A stretch of 23,349 nt of DNA from Verrucomicrobia bacterium UBA1731 (GCA_002317575.1 DCIH01000064.1:23642-46990); one strand, 5' to 3'; counted from the first letter of the stretch, positions 13,461 to 22,901 are shown. A program made the numbers and translations. Notes: generated by a model from the sequence alone, not told the origin.

Positions 13461-15122
13461 TTACCTGACAGTGTTGATCATGGCGCCGCCGGTGGCGATG
13501 CCCAAACGTTCGAGGGCCTGATGGGCGGCCGAGGATTCGCCGCACTGCTTCCACTCCGGCTGCGAGAGGAGACGACGGTACAGCGCGATGGCCGTGTCCT
13601 TTTCGCCGTCCGCTTCGCGGTACTGCGCCTGCTTGAGCACGCTGCCCGGCGCGTCCTTCGGGAAGAACATGATCTCGTTCAGCACGGCGTAGCTCTTCGT
13701 CTTGTTGCCCATGCGGCGGTACACGTCCTGCAGACGCCACAGCGAACGCGGCGGATCGGCGATGTCCAGCAGGAGCTTCACCTCCTCCTCGAGCTTGCCG
13801 AGACGGTCGAGGCACTCGACCTTGCGCCACTTGAAGTCGGACACTTCGCCGGCGTCCAGGCCCTTGAGCGCGAGGTATTCGTTCACGACGTCGAGCATTT
13901 CCTTCCAGTGCCACTGGCGGCGCTCGATTTCGTAGATGTAGCGCAGGCGCTGCTTCTGGTCCTTCATCATGTCGGCGACGATGCGGGCCGTGGCGAAGTC
14001 GCCGAGCCCCATCAGCGCGTCCGCGATCACGAGCATGCGCGACAGGACGACCTTCTTGTCCGGTTCCTTCTGGACGTCGGCGAGGAGCTTGTTGAAGCGG
14101 ATCTTGATCTGGTCCTTCGTCTCGACCAGATACCACGCCTTGAACAGCATCATCTGGAAGTCGAACTCGCGGTGGCAGGCGGCGAAGATGGCCGCCTTGC
14201 CCTGGCCCCACGCGAGGTACGAAGAGAAGAACTTCTTCATCTTCGCGGCCGCTTCCTTCTCCTTGCCCTTTTCCTTGCGGTTGAAATACGCCCAGGTGCC
14301 GGAACCCTTGTTGCCGTACTCGTTCATCGCCCAGTTGAACTGGTTGACGATCGCGCTGGCCATCTTCGAGGTCGCCTTCTCGTCGATGCCCTCGAAGAGC
14401 ATCTCCTCGAGCTTCACGAAGTCGCCGCTCACGAAGCAGAGGAAGCGGAACATGTCCTTGGCGGTGTTCACTTCGCGCCAGGCGTTCTGCTTGAACGCGG
14501 GCGTCTTGATCACCTTCGTCCAGTAGTCGCCGGCCTCGTCCTCTTCGCACGCGTAGAAGAGGCGGGACGCCTTGTTCATGTACGCCTCGGCCATCAGCGG
14601 ATGCTTCACCGCGGCGGGACGCGTGTCTTCGACCATTTCGTCGATGATCGCGTTGCCCGCGCGCGTGTCGCCCATGCCGAGCTTCACGCGGGCGATGTGC
14701 CACTTGGCGCACACGGCGGCGTCGACCTCGTCCGGATAGAGGTCGAGCACCTCGTTGTACATCTTGATCGCCTCGTTGCGGTCGCGCGCGCGGTCGAACG
14801 AATAGCCCTGCATGAACACCACGGCGGCGAGCAGGGGTTCGGAGAACTCCTCGCTTTCGCACATGATTTGGACCTTCTTCCACTCGCCGGCGGCGCCGCG
14901 GTAGAGCGGCACGAGCTCGCGCACGGGCTTGCGGTTGTTTTCCGCGTCTTCGGCGATCTTGAAGATCTTCACGGCGCGGTCGACGCCGGCGCGGAGATTG
15001 AAGTCGAGGTCCTTGTAGACGTGGCTCGGAACGCCCCAGTGCCACTCGCTGTAACCCCAGGCGCCCGCCGCGGCGAACGCGGCGAGGCCCAGCACGGCCG
15101 TCTTCAATGCGGAGGTCTTCAT
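13461..15122 (-). CDS. Exported helical-repeat (TPR-like) protein (553 aa)
   Basis: A 553-residue protein with an N-terminal signal peptide (MKTSALKTAVLGLAAFAAAG, cleavage near AWG). The remainder is almost entirely helix-pair repeats of TPR type, for example VVFMQGYSFDRARDRNEAIKM, then YNEVLDLYPDE, a WHIARVKLGMGDTRAGNAII unit, and the final TPR-like KDTAIALYRRLLSQPEW. Unlike its two neighbours it has no beta module. No enzyme motif is visible. It lies 6 bases after the giant gene and 13 bases before the 740-residue TPR gene, so it is surely in the same transcript. Its Shine-Dalgarno (AAGG) overlaps the upstream TAA stop. Function is unknown; a periplasmic adaptor for its neighbours is an inference. 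Confidence 0.85.
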   Translation of the reverse strand: MKTSALKTAVLGLAAFAAAGAWGYSEWHWGVPSHVYKDLDFNLRAGVDRAVKIFKIAEDAENNRKPVRELVPLYRGAAGEWKKVQIMCESEEFSEPLLAAVVFMQGYSFDRARDRNEAIKMYNEVLDLYPDEVDAAVCAKWHIARVKLGMGDTRAGNAIIDEMVEDTRPAAVKHPLMAEAYMNKASRLFYACEEDEAGDYWTKVIKTPAFKQNAWREVNTAKDMFRFLCFVSGDFVKLEEMLFEGIDEKATSKMASAIVNQFNWAMNEYGNKGSGTWAYFNRKEKGKEKEAAAKMKKFFSSYLAWGQGKAAIFAACHREFDFQMMLFKAWYLVETKDQIKIRFNKLLADVQKEPDKKVVLSRMLVIADALMGLGDFATARIVADMMKDQKQRLRYIYEIERRQWHWKEMLDVVNEYLALKGLDAGEVSDFKWRKVECLDRLGKLEEEVKLLLDIADPPRSLWRLQDVYRRMGNKTKSYAVLNEIMFFPKDAPGSVLKQAQYREADGEKDTAIALYRRLLSQPEWKQCGESSAAHQALERLGIATGGAMINTVR

Positions 15123-15128
15123 CGCGCC

Positions 15129-18100
15129 TTAGTCCTCCAGATCCTTGAACGTGCGCGCTTCCTGCAGGAGGAGACCGCGGGCGCGGCGAGCCCATTCCGT
15201 TTCCGGATATTCGAGCACCGTGCGCTTGAGGTACAGGTAGGAAGCCGGGTAGTCCTTCGCGCGCAGCGACGCGTCGCCGGCCCAGTACAGCGCCTGGCCG
15301 CGCTGGTCGGGCGTCGTCGTCTCGCGGTATTCCTCGGCCATCTTGTTGAAGGCCTTCACGGCGCGCTTGTAGTAGCTCGACACGTCCACGGGCGGACCTT
15401 TCTTCTTGGACTTGGCCGCCTGCTCGGCGACGTACTCGCCCTGCTTCACGAAGCAGGCGCCGGACATGAACAGCGCGCGCGCGGCCTTATTGTGCTGCGG
15501 GAAGCGGCGCTGGAAGTTCTCGTAGATGCGCGCGGCGATGTCGTAGCGCTTCTCGTGCTTGTAGTAGTAGTTCGCCAGGCGGATCGTCGCGTCGCCCACG
15601 AGATCGGAATCCGGATACAGGTACGTCATCTTCACGTACTCCTCCGAGCTGCGCGGATAGTCCTCGAGCATTTCGAGGCAGTAGGCCTTGTGGTACTGCG
15701 CGCGGGCCGCGTATTCGCCGTCCGGCCAGATCGAGAGCATCGTGGAGAAGCGCGCCAGCGCTTCCGTGTAGAGCGGACGGGCGCCCTCGACGTTCTTGAG
15801 CTCCTTCTGCTCGTTCGCGAGTTCCTGGTAGAGGTTCGCGAGGAGGAATTCGCCCTGCATCACGTGCGAGCTGTTCGGGTAGTTGCGCAGCGCTTCCTCG
15901 AGGATGAACTTGCCTTCGGCGATCACTTCGGCCGAACGCTCCTTCTGCTTGAGGCGGCGGAACTCCTTGGCCTGCTCGAAGAGGCATTCCGCCAGACGGA
16001 ACTGCACCAGAACGCCCGTGTCGGCGTCGCGGAAGCGCTTGGAGAACATGCGCACCGTGCCGTCGGCGCCGCGGTGGACGATGCCCGTCGCGCACAGCGT
16101 GAGCGGCGAGGTCGTGCCCGGGAGCGTGTTCTCGTCCACATATGTGAACTTGATGTTGTCGCCGTACTTCACCGCGAAACGGTCTTCGTTGGTGACGCTC
16201 GCCGCGTCGCCCGCGCGCACGACGCCGCCGGTGACGACATCCGGCACGACTTCGCCCGGCCCGAGGATCACGGGACGCACCATGCCCGTGAACACGCCGG
16301 AGTGCGGCATCGTTTCGGACAGGATGATCTTGCGCTTGGCGTTCGAGCGGAGCGCCGTCACCTCGGCCACGATCTGGTCGGGCTGGTCGGTGAGGTCGCG
16401 GTCGGCGTCTTCGACGCGGAGGAAGAAGCGCTCGCCCACGTGCGCGGCGTTGCGCTCGGCGTTCCAGGTGGAATCCATGAGGCCCATCGACGCGTCGGAC
16501 ACGAGCTTCAGCGTCTTCTGGATGACGGGCTTGCCCTCTTCGTCCATGACGCGCATGCGGATCGTGTCGGAACCGGTCACGCTCAGGGGACGCGCGTCTT
16601 CGCGGATCTCGAGGTTCGGATCGAGCTGCCCGAGGCAGAGGTTGAGCGTGCCGTTGAAGCTGCCCGCCGCCTTCGCTTCGTCCATCGATTCGCCGCCGCG
16701 CGTGAGCTTGACGCCGCCGAAGGAGGCGCCGACGCCGAGCGTCACCGTCACGCCTTCCGGATCGCGGCCGTCGGCCTCGGCGGACGCGAGTTCGCTGCCG
16801 GCGATGAGCTCGACCTTGATCGTGGAGGCCTCGTGGCGGGCGCGGCACGGATCGTTGACGCGCATGATCACGGGGCAGGCGACGTTCACGGGAATCTCGT
16901 CCTCGCCTTCGACCGTCTCGCGGTCCATCGGCGTCGCGGAGACGGCGTCGGTGTAGAGGACCTTGACCTGCTCGTTGCCGGGACGGCGGCGGATGAGCGC
17001 GAGGCGCGCCGCCGCGTCGGCCGAGTGATCCACGACCTTCTGCTTCGTGCAGTCGAAGAGCGAGAGCTTCGGCTTGGTGAGGCGCGAGCTCTGCACCGTG
17101 GCGACGCGCAGGAACGGCACGCCCGGATCGGTGTTCTCGCGGTCGTCGTAGGAAAGCTCGAGGATGTCGTCCTTCTTCACCTTGAGCGCCTTCGGGTTGG
17201 CGTTCGCGTCGGTGTCGAGCGCCGTGCGCAGCAGGCCCATGAAGCGACCCGAGTGGACGCCCTCCATGTCGGCCGCCATCGACATGTTCGCGAAGCCCTT
17301 CGTCTGCTCGAGGAGCATCAGGCGCTTCTTCTCGCCCGAACGCGTGGTGACCGTGATCGGCACCTTGTCCGCCTCGGCGGTGATGTCGCAGTCGGGATCC
17401 TCCACCACCACGAGGAGGTTGTCGCCCGGCATGAAGCGGAAGGCGGAGAAGAGCGAGCTGACGTTGCCGCGGTCGGTCTCCTTCACGGACTCGAAGTAGA
17501 AGCCGACCTTCGCGTTGTTGAACGAGGAGTTGATGCTGCGGTTCAGGATGCGCTTCTGGCCAGAGCTCGTGCGCTCGTCGACGTAGTTCACGCCGATCGA
17601 GTCGCCGGGCGCGACTTCAAGCGTGTCGTTCTGCTGCGCGTCGGAGAAGTCGGAGCCGGACGGAATCACGACCTTGCCCTGGTCGTCCGTGACCTCGAGC
17701 TTGAACACCTCGACGCCCGGGCCCGTGCGGTCGGCGAACTCCCAGCGGAGCGTGCGGATGCGCGTGGGCTTCTTGAACTTCGCCTCGTAGCCCTCCTTCG
17801 TGCGGACGATCTCGGCCTTGTCCTCGAGGAACTCCGTGATCATCGGATGCTTCTCGGCGTCGAACCAGTCCATCGGCACGGGACGCGCCTCTTCGGAGTA
17901 GGGCTCCCAGAGGACGTCGAAGCCGTCCGCGCCCGCGGTGGAGGTCACGTAGATCTCGAGCATGTGCACAGCGGGCGTGATCTTGGAGGCGATGATCTTG
18001 TCGGCGATCGTCGGGCCCTGGCCCTGGAAGATCTGCTTGCCGTCGACGTTCACCTGAATCCAGAGACCGCGGAACGTGTCGCCCTGCACCTTCTCGGGAT

Positions 18101-21100
18101 TGACGCGCAGACGCAGGAAGTCGTGGCCCACGGGCTGCAGAAACGCGCCGCGGAAGTACGTCACGATCGGACGCTTGTCCTTCGAGAAGTCCGCGCGGAA
18201 CGCGATGTTCGTGAGGATCATGCCGCGGCCGGCCTTGGAACCTTCGAAAAGACCGGAGATTTCGCGCATGGAGTGGACGGCCTTGTTCACGCGCGTGTCG
18301 AAACGGCGGAAGCCCGCGCGGCGGCCGGCTTCCTGCTTGGGCAGCTGACCGAGGAGCATCGTCTCGTCGCCGAGCTTGCCGACGAGGCGGATAGACCGGA
18401 TTTCCTCCGGCGCGGCCATCTTGATGACGGCGTTGGAAACGAGGTGGGACGCCATCGTGTCCACCGCGAGCCACTTGCCGGGCTGCGAGTCCATCAGGCT
18501 CTTCCAGTGGCCGGACTTCGTGCTGTTGATCACGTCGCCCGGATTGAAGCCGGCGGCCGTGTCGGACGCGAACGCGCGCGGCGGCGGGAGCGAGGTGTCG
18601 ACCTTGCCGCGGAACACGCCCGTGAACGGCGCGACTTCGTCGAGGCGCAGGGACGGCAAACGGTCGCCCGAGCTCGTCTTCACCTCCACGTTCACGAAGC
18701 TGCCTTCGCCGCGCGAACGGTCCTTGTCGCTCACCACCACGTAGAGCGGGTTGCCGGGACGCAGCGACGAGGCGAGCGCCTTCGAATCGCCGCCCTCGAG
18801 CGCGGATTCGACGTCCTTCTTCACCTGCTTCTCCTCGACGCGCGGCGCGCCCGTGCCGATCGCGAGCTTGGCGTCGTCCACGACGCGCAGCACCTTCGGG
18901 CTGTTCAGCGGAAGTCCGCGGAGCTTGAGGAATTCCGGCTCAATCACGTAGCTCGCGACGTCGTTGCCGCGCACTTCGAGCATGAGGTTGGAGCACACGG
19001 CTTCGCCGAGCTTCACGTCGATCGTGCCCTTGAAGAGGTTGGGATCGCGCGCCGACGGATAGAGGAGAATGCGCTCCTGGTCGCCGCCGGGCTGCGTGGT
19101 GAGAATCACCGGGATGGACGCTCCGCCGCCCGCGACGGAGAGGTTGCGGTCCTGCACCGTGACGGTGAGCTGCTGGCCGGGACGGATCACCGTGCGGTCG
19201 GCGAGGTCGCCGATCAGCACGTCCGTCTCGTCGACTTCGGAGTTCGTCGCCAGCTTCCACTGGCCGTGGAGGAAGCGCGCTTCCGTGTGCGTGAAGTCGA
19301 TCTCGAAGACCTTGCGGATCTGCTTGATCGTCTCCGGGAAGTCCTTGCGGTCGAACGCGATGCGCGCGAGGAAGTAGTGCGCCTGCGCCTGGATCTCCGG
19401 CTCGGGCTGACTGAGCCAGTATTCGATCGTCTGCTCCGCGCCGGAGATGTTGCCCGTGTCGATCATGAGGTCGACGGAACGGAACATCGCCTTGCGGCCC
19501 GAAGGCGTGGCGGAGTAGGTCTGCGAGTTGCGGATGGACTGGTATTCGAGTTTCGCCGCCTCGAAGTTCTGCTGGTCGCGGTAGGATTCCGCACGGCAGA
19601 GGATCGCCGCCGCCGCCAGGGTGGCCGGGATCTTCGCCTCGTTCAAAAGGAGCGTCGTCGCGATGTTGCGCGCCTTGACGAGGAGTTCGTCATCCGTGCC
19701 GCGCTCGAGGCGGAGCTGCTCGATGCCCCAGCCCACGAAGTCGGGCGGGAGGTTCGGGGCTTCGCGCTCGAACGTCGCGAGGTTCTGCTTCGCCATCAGC
19801 AGCTCGTGCGCGCGCTCGAGGTTGTTGCGGTTGTATTCGTCGGCCGCGACGTAGAGCGGATAGGCGGGGTCCTTCTCGCCCACCGGGTAGATGCCGGGAA
19901 GCTTCGTGGCCGCTTCGGCGCGGTACTTCGCGCAGGTCGTCTGGATCCAGTTCTCGCCGTAGCCGGGCGTGAGACCCGTCACGATGAGGTACAGCGGCTG
20001 CCAGCGGTTGAACTTCTTGCAGTCCGACAGACGCGCCGCGAGAGCGTTCGCGCCGCCCGCGCGCCAGTTGTGGAAGTAGCGGCCGAGTTCGTAGGAGACC
20101 TTCACGAGATCGACCTGGTTGGACGCCGCGAAGGCGCGGTCGAACACGTTCAGGTACATCGGATAGCGGCCGCGGGCGTCGTCCACCCAGTAGCCGCGGG
20201 CGCCGCACGCCAGGAGGCGCGCGCACTCGGAGCAGAAGTCGTTCCAGTCCTTCTTGACCTGCTCGTTGTCCTTGCCCTTCTTCTCGACGTAGGTGCCGTA
20301 GCGGTCGGTCCACCAGTCGTTCGGGAAGTACACGAGCGGCGCGTCCTTGGCGGACACCGCGCGCAGCGCCGGGAGGACGCGGTCGTGCCAGAAGGCGCCG
20401 AATTCGTCGGGCGTCTTGCCTTCCTTGTCAAGCCCGTCGCGGACGATCGATCCGTTGCCGAGGTTGATGATCTCCGTGGCGTAGGTCGCCGCGTCGAACG
20501 CCTTCATCTTCTCCATGTAGCGGCCGCGCATCTCCTCCATCTTGCCGGCCGGCCAGCACATCTCGTAGAGAAACTTGCGGGCGATGTCGCCGCGGCCGAG
20601 GTCGCGGTCGAGCACGTGCTGCGCAAGCTCTTCCCACGGCAGCTTCGCGCACAGCGAATTCGTCTTCTGGCAGTAGCCCTTCACCCAGTCCATCAGGTCG
20701 CGGTTCCAGTCGGGGTCGAACGTGGCCGGCTTGTAGTTGCGGTAGAAGTCGCCCACGAGCTGGACCTTGAGTTCCGCCGGGAAGCGGTTCTCGCGGATGT
20801 TGCGGTAGAGGAAGTTCTTGAGCGTGTAGGGGCTCGTGTGCGCGTAGTCGAACTTGAAGCAGAGCTGCTTCGTGTTCTTGTCGATCGCCTCGCCGGGAAT
20901 CCCGTAGTCGTTGAACGCGCCGTAGTCGTTGAAGATCGCCGCGCGCTCGGCCGTCATCTCCAGATTGGGCAACGCGCCGTTCTTGCCGCGCCACGCGTGC
21001 TGGAGGGCGTGGTTGACGACCTCCCAGTTCATGTCCTTGGACATCTTGCCCTTGAGGTTCGCGAGCATCAGCGCGGCGCTGTCGGAATTGTGGCGGCAGA

Positions 21101-22841
21101 GGTCGCCGTACATGTTGTAGATCGAATACCAGTTCTCGCTGTTGCGCGAACCGTCCTTCTTGTACGCGCCCGGATACGCCGCGTTCGCCTGCTGCATGAG
21201 CTTGTGCGCTTCCTCGGGGGCGAGATTGCCGTTGCCGCGGCGGAGCGCCGCCATCTGGCCGCGCAGGTACAGGAGCTTGTCGCTGCCGGCCTTCTTCGGG
21301 TCGATCGCCGCCACGAAGGTGGCGACGGCCTTGTCGTCCTTCAGCCATTTCCAGCGGTTGACGTTGTTCTTGTCGCCCTTCAGCCAGCCCCAGGAGCTGT
21401 TGAAGCCGGTGCGGTCGTAGGCCTTGCGCAGGAAGTCGAGACGCTGCTTCTCGAAGCGCGCGTCGGAGAGCGTGTTCATCACCGCATGGCCGTCGAAACA
21501 GGCCGCGCGGTCGACGTGCTCGTTGAGGATCTCGAGCACCTTGGCGGTTTCGCCGTACTTGAGCAGCGTGCCCACCGAGGACCACGCGACGTCGAAACGG
21601 TCGGGATTGTTCTTGAGAAACGCCATCACCGGCGCCGCGTTCGTGCGCTTCGCGGCGAGGTCGCACACGCCGCCCCAGCCCGTGCAGAGATTGTCATTGA
21701 GGCAATCCGGCGCCTTGCGGCGGAGTTCGGCGATGTCCTCGCTGCGCAGGAGACGGCGGTTCGCCACGTCCCACATCAGCTGGCGGAGTTCGCCGCGGCT
21801 CACCTTGGGCTCGTGCTTGGCCGCGCGCAGGAAGCAGTCCGCCAGCGCGGCGGAGGACTTGTTCGTCTGCACCGCGGGAACGAATTCCTCCGTGAGGTTG
21901 ATGCGCATGCGCATCCAGTCCAGCGTGATGCGCGGATCGCAGGAATCGTCCAGGCAGATCTTCTCGAGGTCCTTCGCGTACATCGCCCACAGCGCGCGGC
22001 CCTGCGGGTTCTTCTTGGGATCGTACTCGATGCGCGTGGCCCAGTTGAAGAGGCCGGCCGGCAGCAGGCGCTTGTTCTTGGAGCAGAACTCCATGCGCCA
22101 CTTCTGGTTGAAGAGGTCGGTCGTCACGTCCATCGTCCACCAGATGCGGCCCATGTCCTTGAGCGGATAGTCGAGCGCGAGCTTCTGCGCCTTCTCCAGG
22201 TCGAAGCCGGGCGCCTTGTCGCGGTACATCTCCGCCATGCGCTCGATGAGCGTGCAGCGCGCGTCTTCGGACGTGAAGGTCTTGAGCATGCCCTCGGTGA
22301 TGCGCAGATAGTCGCTCGTGCGCTTCGCGCGGCGATAGCTGGAGAGCATCTCGAGACCGATCTTGTAGAGCTTCGTGGACGGCTCCATGTGCGCGCAGAG
22401 GCGCAGGTACTGGTCGCAGTCGTTCGCGGAAAGGCAAAGCTCCCACGCGGCCTGCTCCGTGTGCGCGTTCCACGCCTTGGACTGGCGCAGGAAGTTCTGC
22501 AGACGGTCGCGGCGCATCGGGCCCTTGCCCGTCTGCCGCGCCGTTTCCGCCGCGAGCCAGTAGAGCTCGGGATCGGGATTCGGATTCGCCTCCACGAGCT
22601 TGCGGAAGTGGTTTTCGGCCGTGAGCGGCTCGCCGGCGGCGATCGCCTCGCGGAACGCCTTTTCGGCCGCGACGGCCTCGGGGGAAAGCTCCTGTTTCTT
22701 CGGGGCCTGCGCGGCAGCGGCCGCCGGGGCCTTCACGGCGGGTTTCGCCGCCGGTTTCGCCGCGGGTTTCGCCTGGGCAAACGCACCAAAGGACGCGGCC
22801 ATCACGCCCGCCGACAACAGGACCAATGCTCTATTCTTCAT
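15129..22841 (-). CDS. Giant exported TPR-beta-TPR protein (2,570 aa)
   Basis: A 2,570-residue protein, first of the cluster. The signal peptide is residues 1-22 or so, followed by a KPAA-repeat linker (25-50). Residues 51-1195 are helical repeats with an unusual 23 Cys, including CLNDNLCTGWGGVC (380-393) and CSEC with a third Cys (870, 873, 879). Residues 1210-2255 hold at least five or six beta modules with VxDxD-type turns and ETMPHSGVFTG-like motifs (2176-2186; also APFTGVFRGKV at 1404-1414). Between them, at about 1540-1650, is a region with VNVDGKQIFQGQG that loosely recalls PA14 (tentative). Residues 2270-2570 are classical TPRs (ALRNYPNSSHVMQGEFLLANLY, YPDSDLVGDATIRLANYYY). No enzyme signature is seen. 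ATG 22841 has GGAGA 5 bases upstream and lies 31 bases from a putative -10 box. A structural or scaffold role is inferred. Confidence 0.88.
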   Translation of the reverse strand: MKNRALVLLSAGVMAASFGAFAQAKPAAKPAAKPAVKAPAAAAAQAPKKQELSPEAVAAEKAFREAIAAGEPLTAENHFRKLVEANPNPDPELYWLAAETARQTGKGPMRRDRLQNFLRQSKAWNAHTEQAAWELCLSANDCDQYLRLCAHMEPSTKLYKIGLEMLSSYRRAKRTSDYLRITEGMLKTFTSEDARCTLIERMAEMYRDKAPGFDLEKAQKLALDYPLKDMGRIWWTMDVTTDLFNQKWRMEFCSKNKRLLPAGLFNWATRIEYDPKKNPQGRALWAMYAKDLEKICLDDSCDPRITLDWMRMRINLTEEFVPAVQTNKSSAALADCFLRAAKHEPKVSRGELRQLMWDVANRRLLRSEDIAELRRKAPDCLNDNLCTGWGGVCDLAAKRTNAAPVMAFLKNNPDRFDVAWSSVGTLLKYGETAKVLEILNEHVDRAACFDGHAVMNTLSDARFEKQRLDFLRKAYDRTGFNSSWGWLKGDKNNVNRWKWLKDDKAVATFVAAIDPKKAGSDKLLYLRGQMAALRRGNGNLAPEEAHKLMQQANAAYPGAYKKDGSRNSENWYSIYNMYGDLCRHNSDSAALMLANLKGKMSKDMNWEVVNHALQHAWRGKNGALPNLEMTAERAAIFNDYGAFNDYGIPGEAIDKNTKQLCFKFDYAHTSPYTLKNFLYRNIRENRFPAELKVQLVGDFYRNYKPATFDPDWNRDLMDWVKGYCQKTNSLCAKLPWEELAQHVLDRDLGRGDIARKFLYEMCWPAGKMEEMRGRYMEKMKAFDAATYATEIINLGNGSIVRDGLDKEGKTPDEFGAFWHDRVLPALRAVSAKDAPLVYFPNDWWTDRYGTYVEKKGKDNEQVKKDWNDFCSECARLLACGARGYWVDDARGRYPMYLNVFDRAFAASNQVDLVKVSYELGRYFHNWRAGGANALAARLSDCKKFNRWQPLYLIVTGLTPGYGENWIQTTCAKYRAEAATKLPGIYPVGEKDPAYPLYVAADEYNRNNLERAHELLMAKQNLATFEREAPNLPPDFVGWGIEQLRLERGTDDELLVKARNIATTLLLNEAKIPATLAAAAILCRAESYRDQQNFEAAKLEYQSIRNSQTYSATPSGRKAMFRSVDLMIDTGNISGAEQTIEYWLSQPEPEIQAQAHYFLARIAFDRKDFPETIKQIRKVFEIDFTHTEARFLHGQWKLATNSEVDETDVLIGDLADRTVIRPGQQLTVTVQDRNLSVAGGGASIPVILTTQPGGDQERILLYPSARDPNLFKGTIDVKLGEAVCSNLMLEVRGNDVASYVIEPEFLKLRGLPLNSPKVLRVVDDAKLAIGTGAPRVEEKQVKKDVESALEGGDSKALASSLRPGNPLYVVVSDKDRSRGEGSFVNVEVKTSSGDRLPSLRLDEVAPFTGVFRGKVDTSLPPPRAFASDTAAGFNPGDVINSTKSGHWKSLMDSQPGKWLAVDTMASHLVSNAVIKMAAPEEIRSIRLVGKLGDETMLLGQLPKQEAGRRAGFRRFDTRVNKAVHSMREISGLFEGSKAGRGMILTNIAFRADFSKDKRPIVTYFRGAFLQPVGHDFLRLRVNPEKVQGDTFRGLWIQVNVDGKQIFQGQGPTIADKIIASKITPAVHMLEIYVTSTAGADGFDVLWEPYSEEARPVPMDWFDAEKHPMITEFLEDKAEIVRTKEGYEAKFKKPTRIRTLRWEFADRTGPGVEVFKLEVTDDQGKVVIPSGSDFSDAQQNDTLEVAPGDSIGVNYVDERTSSGQKRILNRSINSSFNNAKVGFYFESVKETDRGNVSSLFSAFRFMPGDNLLVVVEDPDCDITAEADKVPITVTTRSGEKKRLMLLEQTKGFANMSMAADMEGVHSGRFMGLLRTALDTDANANPKALKVKKDDILELSYDDRENTDPGVPFLRVATVQSSRLTKPKLSLFDCTKQKVVDHSADAAARLALIRRRPGNEQVKVLYTDAVSATPMDRETVEGEDEIPVNVACPVIMRVNDPCRARHEASTIKVELIAGSELASAEADGRDPEGVTVTLGVGASFGGVKLTRGGESMDEAKAAGSFNGTLNLCLGQLDPNLEIREDARPLSVTGSDTIRMRVMDEEGKPVIQKTLKLVSDASMGLMDSTWNAERNAAHVGERFFLRVEDADRDLTDQPDQIVAEVTALRSNAKRKIILSETMPHSGVFTGMVRPVILGPGEVVPDVVTGGVVRAGDAASVTNEDRFAVKYGDNIKFTYVDENTLPGTTSPLTLCATGIVHRGADGTVRMFSKRFRDADTGVLVQFRLAECLFEQAKEFRRLKQKERSAEVIAEGKFILEEALRNYPNSSHVMQGEFLLANLYQELANEQKELKNVEGARPLYTEALARFSTMLSIWPDGEYAARAQYHKAYCLEMLEDYPRSSEEYVKMTYLYPDSDLVGDATIRLANYYYKHEKRYDIAARIYENFQRRFPQHNKAARALFMSGACFVKQGEYVAEQAAKSKKKGPPVDVSSYYKRAVKAFNKMAEEYRETTTPDQRGQALYWAGDASLRAKDYPASYLYLKRTVLEYPETEWARRARGLLLQEARTFKDLED
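16077..19214 (-). other. Region coding repeated beta modules of the giant protein
   Basis: Codes residues 1210-2255. Repeated elements include PGQQLTVTVQDRN (1221-1233), PGNPLYVVVSDKD (1362-1374), PGDNLLVVVEDPDCD (1805-1819), CPVIMRVNDP (1989-1998) and VGERFFLRVEDADRD (2135-2149). Most are followed 35-60 residues later by an F-x-G strand (NLFKG, GVFRG, SGRFMG, SFNG, GVFTG), and several then by GD-x-I...Y-x-DE (GDSIGVNYVDE, GDNIKFTYVDE). The Asp-rich turns could bind Ca2+, which is an inference. No family name is assigned. Confidence 0.6.
22741..22776 (-). repeat. Three 12-base repeats coding the KPAA linker
   Basis: Three near-identical 12-mers (ggtttcgccgcc and variants) encode KPAA-KPAA-KPA just after the signal peptide of the giant protein. 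This is a Pro/Lys/Ala spacer of the type seen in TonB and other envelope-spanning proteins. Slippage at such repeats can change linker length between strains. Confidence 0.8.
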
Positions 22842-22871
22842 GCTTGTCTCCGCAAAAAGTGGAATGTATGG

Positions 22872-22901
22872 AGTGTATCACAAAACATAACCGCTTTTCA
22901 A
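22872..22901 (-). promoter_or_regulatory. Sigma70-like promoter of the giant-TPR/ExbB cluster
   Basis: On the minus strand TTGAAA (22901-22896) is followed by an 18-base spacer and TACACT (22877-22872); these match 5/6 and 4/6 of the consensus hexamers. The surroundings are AT-rich against a GC-rich background. Transcription would start about 25 bases before ATG 22841. It is the best promoter-like sequence I found in the window. Confidence 0.5.
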
